Positions 58,945 through 64,000 of a stretch of 64,000 bases of DNA are shown one piece after another. Every line of letters begins with the position of its first letter. Within the stretch, counting starts at the first letter, position 1. The notes under the pieces were generated by a model. The model did no database searches and had not been told where the DNA came from. It worked only from the letters and a program-made list of their open reading frames with translations. This DNA is from CALAMC01 sp964459465 (GTDB lineage Bacteria; Zixibacteria; MSB-5A5; GN15; PGXB01). The stretch spans positions 13,107-77,106 of the forward strand of contig CAYWLR010000016.1 in the NCBI GenBank assembly GCA_964459465.1, given 5' to 3'. The position numbers and the translations under genes are program-made.

Positions 58945-61900
58945 TTATAAAAGCCTGATACGCCTATTCTTGGCTTTATATCTTTCAATAATTTCCTTGT
59001 CCTCGAGAATACTTAGATTCCGCATAACCCGCTTCTCAAATTCTGTTCGCGGATTGCCCCTTGTAATTATCTGCAATTCCTTAAGAACTCGACTTGTCAT
59101 TGATTTCAATGTGCAGGTACGGTTCGGACATTTGTGCAAAGAATCAATTATGGCATTTTGGATATCAGATGCGGTTATTTCATCAATCCGCTGATGGGGC
59201 CGACCTTCAATCGATTCTGAACTTTCAAACAGGGACAATTCTTCGAGTGATTCATTTTCGCGTTCTGCATTATCATTATCTTGAACATCATCCAAACCAT
59301 CTTCATCCTCTTCAGGGATCGCAGGCGAGACTAACGGACCAGGGAAAATATTTCTCTCTTCAAGCATGAACCATAATTGTTGAAGCGTTGTATTCTTATT
59401 TGCATAGAAGGCCGATTCTCTTACTCGGAAGAACTCCCAACCGCAACGCTCCAATTGTCGCTGGCGCTGCATGTCTTCTTCGTAACGGTCGGGTCCATGC
59501 CACTTGTCACCATCACATTCGACCGCCAACCTCGTCCTGCCACCTTCAACAACCAGATCGATTCGTTTTCCTGCAACTTCGTGTTGAGCAAGCACGGTGA
59601 AATCTCTGCGAAGAAGCTCCAAGGCAACGTCAACCTCGAACCAGCTGTCAAATGGTGCGGGTGGCTTCACAACGCGCCGGTTGTCCTGAGCCGCCCGGCG
59701 CTCCAGTTCATCTCGGTCAATTCCAGCAATCTGTTGAGGCTTTGTGTTCTCGAAAAACTCGAGCAACCTTCGACGCAAATCATGTGTGCTGAGTTCATCG
59801 CAAGTGACAGAATGGAAAAGGATCATGTGATCTCTAGCGCGGCTGGCCGCGACATTGAAGCGCCGTTCGTCCGCCGCCTTTGTGAGAGGACCGATTCTTT
59901 CGTTGCTGGCTGCGACAAGCGACAAGAACATGATGTCCCGCTCGTCGCCCTGGAAACTGTAGGGATTGCCACAGACCAGGCGTCGCCGTTCCATTTCCGC
60001 AGCGCCCAAGCGTTCGAGCAACTTATCCTCGATCAAAGCCGCTTGTGCTTCACCTTGAAGCACCACCACGCCCATCGTCTTGCCATAGTAGCGGCTGTCG
60101 TTGCATATCCCTGCGATCCTCTTGACAATAGCATCGGCTTCCGGGCGGTTGATCGTACGGTTGTTTGAACCTTCGCGATACCCGCCGCTCAAAAAGACAT
60201 GCTCAAGCGGCGGCAGCCGGTTCGGGCCATACTGCCTCAAGGGAATCAGCGGCGTATCCGAATAGCAAAGATCGTTGCTGAAACGGATGATCTCCGGCAT
60301 ACAGCGAAAGTGCTCGCATAGCGTGATCCGCCGGGTTCCATACCGGAGTTTCCCGTGATCGAACAGGCTGCTCTCAATATCGAACGATGACTTGAAGTGG
60401 AAATCATAAAGGAACTCTTCCATCAGGCGATGCACCGAGTCACGGGGTAAACCCACAGCATCCGGGCTGATCTGCTTATCATCGCCAACTATCAATATCT
60501 TCTTTCCCAGGTAGAACAAGGGAAGCGCTTCCACGCCACATTGCGAAGCTTCGTCCACGATAATCACATCGAATATGCCGGGTGCGGGATACACCGTGTC
60601 CCAGACGCGATGCAGTGGCATGACCCATGCCGGAACCGCCTCGCGACAACCGTTAAGGTTTTTCTGCGCCTCTCGCCGATGGTAAGGAGCATGTTTTCCA
60701 GTGAACTTGCCTCCCTTGTCCATATGCCACTTCCATTGCTGCATGTGGCGGCGATGGTCATCATTCATTCGCGAGAAACAGAACGACCAAGCGTCGAGCG
60801 AGGCAAGCTTTGCAATTATGCTATTTATCTCATCCTCGATTTGCTTGGCGCGCTTGGCCAGCGCCGGAACATCTTCCTGCCGAATGTAATCCTCGATCCA
60901 GTACCGCGCCTGCGCCCAATGCCAGGCATCGCCAATTTGCTGGATTCGTCCCTCCCAATATGGCTCGTTGCAGGTTTGCTCCAAGAACGTGACGAACTGC
61001 GGAAGCAAGCAACGTAGTTTCGAGATATCTTCGTCGACCTTCTGGAGACGCTGGCGCTGTTTCTCCAAATCCTGAAGAGTACTCACGCAGTGCGAGAACT
61101 CGTCCGTGTCGCGGCTGTGAATTGCGGTCAGCAAATCATTTGTCACCGGGTGCGTGCCGCCCTCGGCGGCCATGCGAGAAATAGGAGTCTCAACGCCTTG
61201 GATTTCCTCAATGGCAAGCCGCTTGCGGATGCGGGCCAATGCGAGACCGCACGAGGAGACAACCCTCTCGATTTGGGATTCGTCGGCCCATACAGGTTCG
61301 CCCATGCCCGGGCATTGGCTTATCTCTGCTCGGCACTTGGCAATGAGTTCTTCTAACGCCAAGGCGTTTTCGAGCGCATCGCGCAACGACTTCAGGACGG
61401 TCAATTGGAGAGCATACGGCCCTTCAACCTTTTTACTTCGGTCTTTCCAGAAACCCCATGCCTTTTCGCATTCAATACGAACGTGCAAGGCGTCAGCAAT
61501 ACTTGAGAAATGCTCGATTGTGGAGCATGGGCGTCCACCAATCTTCACATTCTTGATGACATATAACCGCTCCTTCACAGGTTTAGGCCGAAACAACCAC
61601 CAACCCAGTCTTCCGCCATTCTCCATATGCTCTTCCAATTTGCGGGTATCTTCATACAACGTTCTGATTTCGAAGTTGTCCGGACATTCGATTTGGGTTT
61701 CATCGGCAGTCGAAACGAGTTCTTCAATTGAAGCGATTACGTCTTTCGTAACACGCAGGAGTTCATGCCACAGGGATGAGTTGTCGCCCAGTACATCGCA
61801 CACGGCATCCTTCATCCATGTATGCGGCGTTGCGAGAAGTCTTTTGCGAGTGTTTTGAAATGTAGAAAACTCGTTACGAATTGCCTCGATGACCGGGGGA

Positions 61901-63858
61901 TTGTTTTTGGCCAACAGAGCGGCAAGCCGTTCATCGGCTCCATTTGCCGAGTTCTGCTCTTCTGCAGTCGCCTTTGCCTCGTTCCTTACGAGATTGGTAA
62001 AGCGTTCAATAGACGGCAACTTTTCGGGCCATGCAAGTTCGAGTTCCCGGCGTTTTTCCCGCGTGAATTGGCGCAAAGCCGCGAGGATGCTCCGCAAATC
62101 GTTTACGGCGATCTGGCATGTCTTGTCTAAAGGAACCGAATCCGTGAACCATTCGTAGTTGACTCGATCCCGGTTCACCGCTTCGGCGATTCTTGCTGCC
62201 GTGCCTTGATAAGCTCCTTCCGCGATAGACTGGGTATGCGTTTCGGACTCCCGGATGTCACGGAGCCGCCGGTTGACCTTCGCTTTCTCCTCGCGGAGTG
62301 CCCGCAGGCGCTTTTCAAGTTCCTTACGTTCACGCTCGGCGCGACCTTCGATCCACTCCTCATTCTTGCGCATTATGCCACCAACGCTGAATTCGAGCGA
62401 TTTCCTTTCATCTATTCCGCTGCCGAGAAGACTGACGCACAAGGGGCGTATTTCCTTGTGCACTAATCCCCGATCCCTTTGGTCCTGTTCTTGTTCCACT
62501 TCACCAGGTTTGCCCATAAGCACCTGGAGTGCTCGCGGGGTCTTAGCGGTGACAAGGATACGTTGCCCTGTAGCGAGAAGATGGGCGATCAGATTCGCAA
62601 TGGTGTGGGATTTTCCTGTACCCGGCGGCCCTTGTACAAGCACACCGCTCGCCGTTCGGATTTTATCCACGATGCGGCGTTGCTCATCGTTCGATGGCTT
62701 GGGAAAGAAAACTTCACCATCGAATGCGACGTTAGCCTCTTCCAGTTCGTCGCTCGGCTCGTGGACATTCTCCGGGCGGATTTCCGCAAGGTCCGCGAAC
62801 TCGCCGGGGATCGATTCGCCGTTTTCGATCTGTTCCTTGATCCTCATCAGGGTTTCGGTAAGGCCTTTGGCGGAACGCTTTCTCAGGATCAGAGCCGGTG
62901 CATATTCCACGATGGGCTTCGCCGAAGCACGGATGTTTTTCGGTTCAAGGCAGTCATCATAATCGCCTTGCGAGTTGATCGAATGCACCAGAGCTTGAAG
63001 GACGCCTTCGATACGGCCTTTCTCCCACGGATCGTCTTCGGCTGCTTTCAGTGACGCCTTCGCGGTTTCTTCCGCTCTTGCCGGTTGGTCCTCGATGTCC
63101 AGCATATCCAGTTCGGGGCGCAGTTTGGCGCCCTCGGTGTGCGGGCGGACGGTGAACTTCCCTAGGCGCGCCTCAAATTCCAAGATGGCGTCCGCTACAA
63201 TCAAATGGCGGCGGACTCGCTGTCCGGTGGGCGTTTGCCAGGTCAACAGGCCCAAGGCCAACACCAACTCATACTCTTCACCGAGGCGGAGTTGAGATTG
63301 ATGAATGGAAAAGAGCGCGGAATAGACTTTGTGAACGCTTTCCCATTCGTTGTGTTCATCAACCCATGATAGCCATCTTTTGTCGAGATACTGTTCCCAT
63401 ACTTTTTGGACCTCAGGAGAGCCTTCAAGTTGCTCGGTTTTTGAAATGTACTCTGGTTGATCAATCCCTTCCTGCCATTCCGGGTTTCTAATCTGCCGGG
63501 TGATCTCCGTTTTCAGTTCAGGAATATCGTTCTTGTTACGAAGGTCCCCGGTGTTGATCCAATCTCTACATTTATCAGGAATACTTGGCAATTCGGGTTC
63601 AAGGTAGTGTTGAATCTCAACCCATATATCCGATTCATAATCTTCTTCAGTCCCCCAAGCCATAGTAAAGCATCCCTTTTGTCGGGGGATGTCGCTAATC
63701 CAAAGGATTTTTTCATATTCAGATAAATCCCGGATTAACTTTGTTCGTAGCGAGGCAAGTCTCAATAAATACTCGACCAGTCGAACGGCTTTTTCTTTAG
63801 GAATTGATGAAGAATCTATGTCCATCTGATACCCAAGTTCAAATAGAATTTCATTCAA
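58945..63858 (-). CDS. SF1 helicase fused to Vsr-like nuclease (Hhe-like antiphage gene)
   Basis: 1637 residues. Residues about 1-390 form an N-terminal region like DUF4011-type domains; helicase motifs include GVLVQGPPGTGKSHTIANLI (Walker A), VIIVDEASQCGVEALPL (Walker B), IVGDDKQISP (motif III), and GDERDIMFLSLV plus NVAASRARDHMILF (motifs V-VI). A long coiled-coil insert (about 510-1000) splits the helicase. A Vsr/DUF559-type PD-(D/E)XK nuclease follows: WFEVDVALELLRR, IDLVVEGG and LAVECDGDKWHG, then RQRQLERCGWEFFRVRE. The tail looks like a winged helix. This helicase-plus-Vsr layout is that of single-gene antiphage systems named Hhe. No partner gene is in the window. Confidence 0.8.
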   Translation of the reverse strand: MNEILFELGYQMDIDSSSIPKEKAVRLVEYLLRLASLRTKLIRDLSEYEKILWISDIPRQKGCFTMAWGTEEDYESDIWVEIQHYLEPELPSIPDKCRDWINTGDLRNKNDIPELKTEITRQIRNPEWQEGIDQPEYISKTEQLEGSPEVQKVWEQYLDKRWLSWVDEHNEWESVHKVYSALFSIHQSQLRLGEEYELVLALGLLTWQTPTGQRVRRHLIVADAILEFEARLGKFTVRPHTEGAKLRPELDMLDIEDQPARAEETAKASLKAAEDDPWEKGRIEGVLQALVHSINSQGDYDDCLEPKNIRASAKPIVEYAPALILRKRSAKGLTETLMRIKEQIENGESIPGEFADLAEIRPENVHEPSDELEEANVAFDGEVFFPKPSNDEQRRIVDKIRTASGVLVQGPPGTGKSHTIANLIAHLLATGQRILVTAKTPRALQVLMGKPGEVEQEQDQRDRGLVHKEIRPLCVSLLGSGIDERKSLEFSVGGIMRKNEEWIEGRAERERKELEKRLRALREEKAKVNRRLRDIRESETHTQSIAEGAYQGTAARIAEAVNRDRVNYEWFTDSVPLDKTCQIAVNDLRSILAALRQFTREKRRELELAWPEKLPSIERFTNLVRNEAKATAEEQNSANGADERLAALLAKNNPPVIEAIRNEFSTFQNTRKRLLATPHTWMKDAVCDVLGDNSSLWHELLRVTKDVIASIEELVSTADETQIECPDNFEIRTLYEDTRKLEEHMENGGRLGWWLFRPKPVKERLYVIKNVKIGGRPCSTIEHFSSIADALHVRIECEKAWGFWKDRSKKVEGPYALQLTVLKSLRDALENALALEELIAKCRAEISQCPGMGEPVWADESQIERVVSSCGLALARIRKRLAIEEIQGVETPISRMAAEGGTHPVTNDLLTAIHSRDTDEFSHCVSTLQDLEKQRQRLQKVDEDISKLRCLLPQFVTFLEQTCNEPYWEGRIQQIGDAWHWAQARYWIEDYIRQEDVPALAKRAKQIEDEINSIIAKLASLDAWSFCFSRMNDDHRRHMQQWKWHMDKGGKFTGKHAPYHRREAQKNLNGCREAVPAWVMPLHRVWDTVYPAPGIFDVIIVDEASQCGVEALPLFYLGKKILIVGDDKQISPDAVGLPRDSVHRLMEEFLYDFHFKSSFDIESSLFDHGKLRYGTRRITLCEHFRCMPEIIRFSNDLCYSDTPLIPLRQYGPNRLPPLEHVFLSGGYREGSNNRTINRPEADAIVKRIAGICNDSRYYGKTMGVVVLQGEAQAALIEDKLLERLGAAEMERRRLVCGNPYSFQGDERDIMFLSLVAASNERIGPLTKAADERRFNVAASRARDHMILFHSVTCDELSTHDLRRRLLEFFENTKPQQIAGIDRDELERRAAQDNRRVVKPPAPFDSWFEVDVALELLRRDFTVLAQHEVAGKRIDLVVEGGRTRLAVECDGDKWHGPDRYEEDMQRQRQLERCGWEFFRVRESAFYANKNTTLQQLWFMLEERNIFPGPLVSPAIPEEDEDGLDDVQDNDNAERENESLEELSLFESSESIEGRPHQRIDEITASDIQNAIIDSLHKCPNRTCTLKSMTSRVLKELQIITRGNPRTEFEKRVMRNLSILEDKEIIERYKAKNRRIRLL

Positions 63859-63920
63859 TTTTCGAATAGCTTAAAAAGTAGCAGATAACGACCGGATTGT
63901 CAATAGCTTAAGATTAATTA

Positions 63921-63952
63921 GCAGAACTGCTTCGCTTCGCTCCGAGTTCTGC
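63921..63952. other. Small inverted repeat near the right edge
   Basis: GCAGAACT (63921-63928) pairs with AGTTCTGC (63945-63952) around a run of TTCGC repeats, upstream of the helicase-nuclease gene. Could be a terminator for an unseen gene to the right or a recombination relic. Confidence 0.35.
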
Positions 63953-64000
63953 CCTTGTATCTTGGCGATGATCGGGTTTCGGGTTATTTTAAGATATGAA

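Noticed and set aside
61090..63054. Several plus-strand frames of 90-235 codons opposite the helicase-nuclease
   Set aside because: All antisense shadows of a single continuous 1637-residue frame with clear helicase and nuclease motifs.

Overview
The window looks like one contiguous stretch of the chromosome of a Gram-negative-type (outer-membrane) bacterium with moderate G+C. Evidence for an outer membrane is a porin-like beta-barrel, several lipoproteins, and an SppA protease carrying an N-terminal barrel-like region. The mix of a long KamA-family radical SAM protein, octaheme cytochrome, B12/MerR photoreceptor-like regulator, TrpB2, flavodiiron protein, TreT plus OtsAB and DUF5752 fits an uncultured FCB-type lineage (for example Zixibacteria). 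That placement is inference; no rRNA gene is present. Two genes are broken by one-base-short homopolymers, which may be assembly errors.

Layout. 1-7.4 kb: hflX (cut by the left edge), a CheY-like receiver, an Smr protein, a KamA-type enzyme and a secreted M16C (PreP-like) metalloprotease. 7.4-10.2 kb: repeats and an AT-rich pentapeptide-repeat membrane protein bracketed by a 56-bp inverted repeat. 10.2-14.1 kb: SppA, a lipoprotein and a CGGC protein. 14.1-18.8 kb: a very short transcription unit, then a palindrome-rich regulatory region and an operon of porin, octaheme HAO-like cytochrome and NapC-like membrane cytochrome. 19-21.5 kb: fasciclin lipoprotein and DUF378 protein divergent from a CarH-like regulator, with 11-bp phased repeats between them. 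21.5-30.4 kb: PepF, isochorismatase-fold hydrolase, a ParB-fold (serine-kinase-like) gene coupled to trpB2, a small membrane exporter, two GT4 glycosyltransferases and a flavodiiron protein. 30.6-35.7 kb: an operon of PEP-utilising protein, histidine kinase, response regulator and CBS protein. 35.9-40.2 kb: trehalose island (DUF5752, treT, otsB, otsA), then a class III aminotransferase.

41.6-45.9 kb is an AT-richer accessory segment with two divergent conflict-type genes (an alpha-toroid-like region fused to a TIR/deoxyribosyltransferase-like domain; SLOG fused to four TM helices) and a GNAT. 46.2-58.8 kb holds an ADP-forming acyl-CoA synthetase/GNAT fusion, a frameshifted surface-repeat protein, a Fur/PerR-type regulator with katG, two WG-type repeat lipoproteins (one frameshifted), clpX-clpP-tig and tRNA-Leu(UAG). 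58.9-63.9 kb is one 1637-residue helicase-nuclease gene of antiphage type, just beyond the tRNA.

Best candidates for undescribed biology: the serine-kinase-like/TrpB2 pair, which could make and consume O-phosphoserine; the CarH-like switch with phased operators; the divergent SLOG/TIR-like pair; the eleven-codon transcription unit at 14.2 kb; and the PEP-utilising/two-component/CBS operon. All rest on motif recognition by eye, without database searches.
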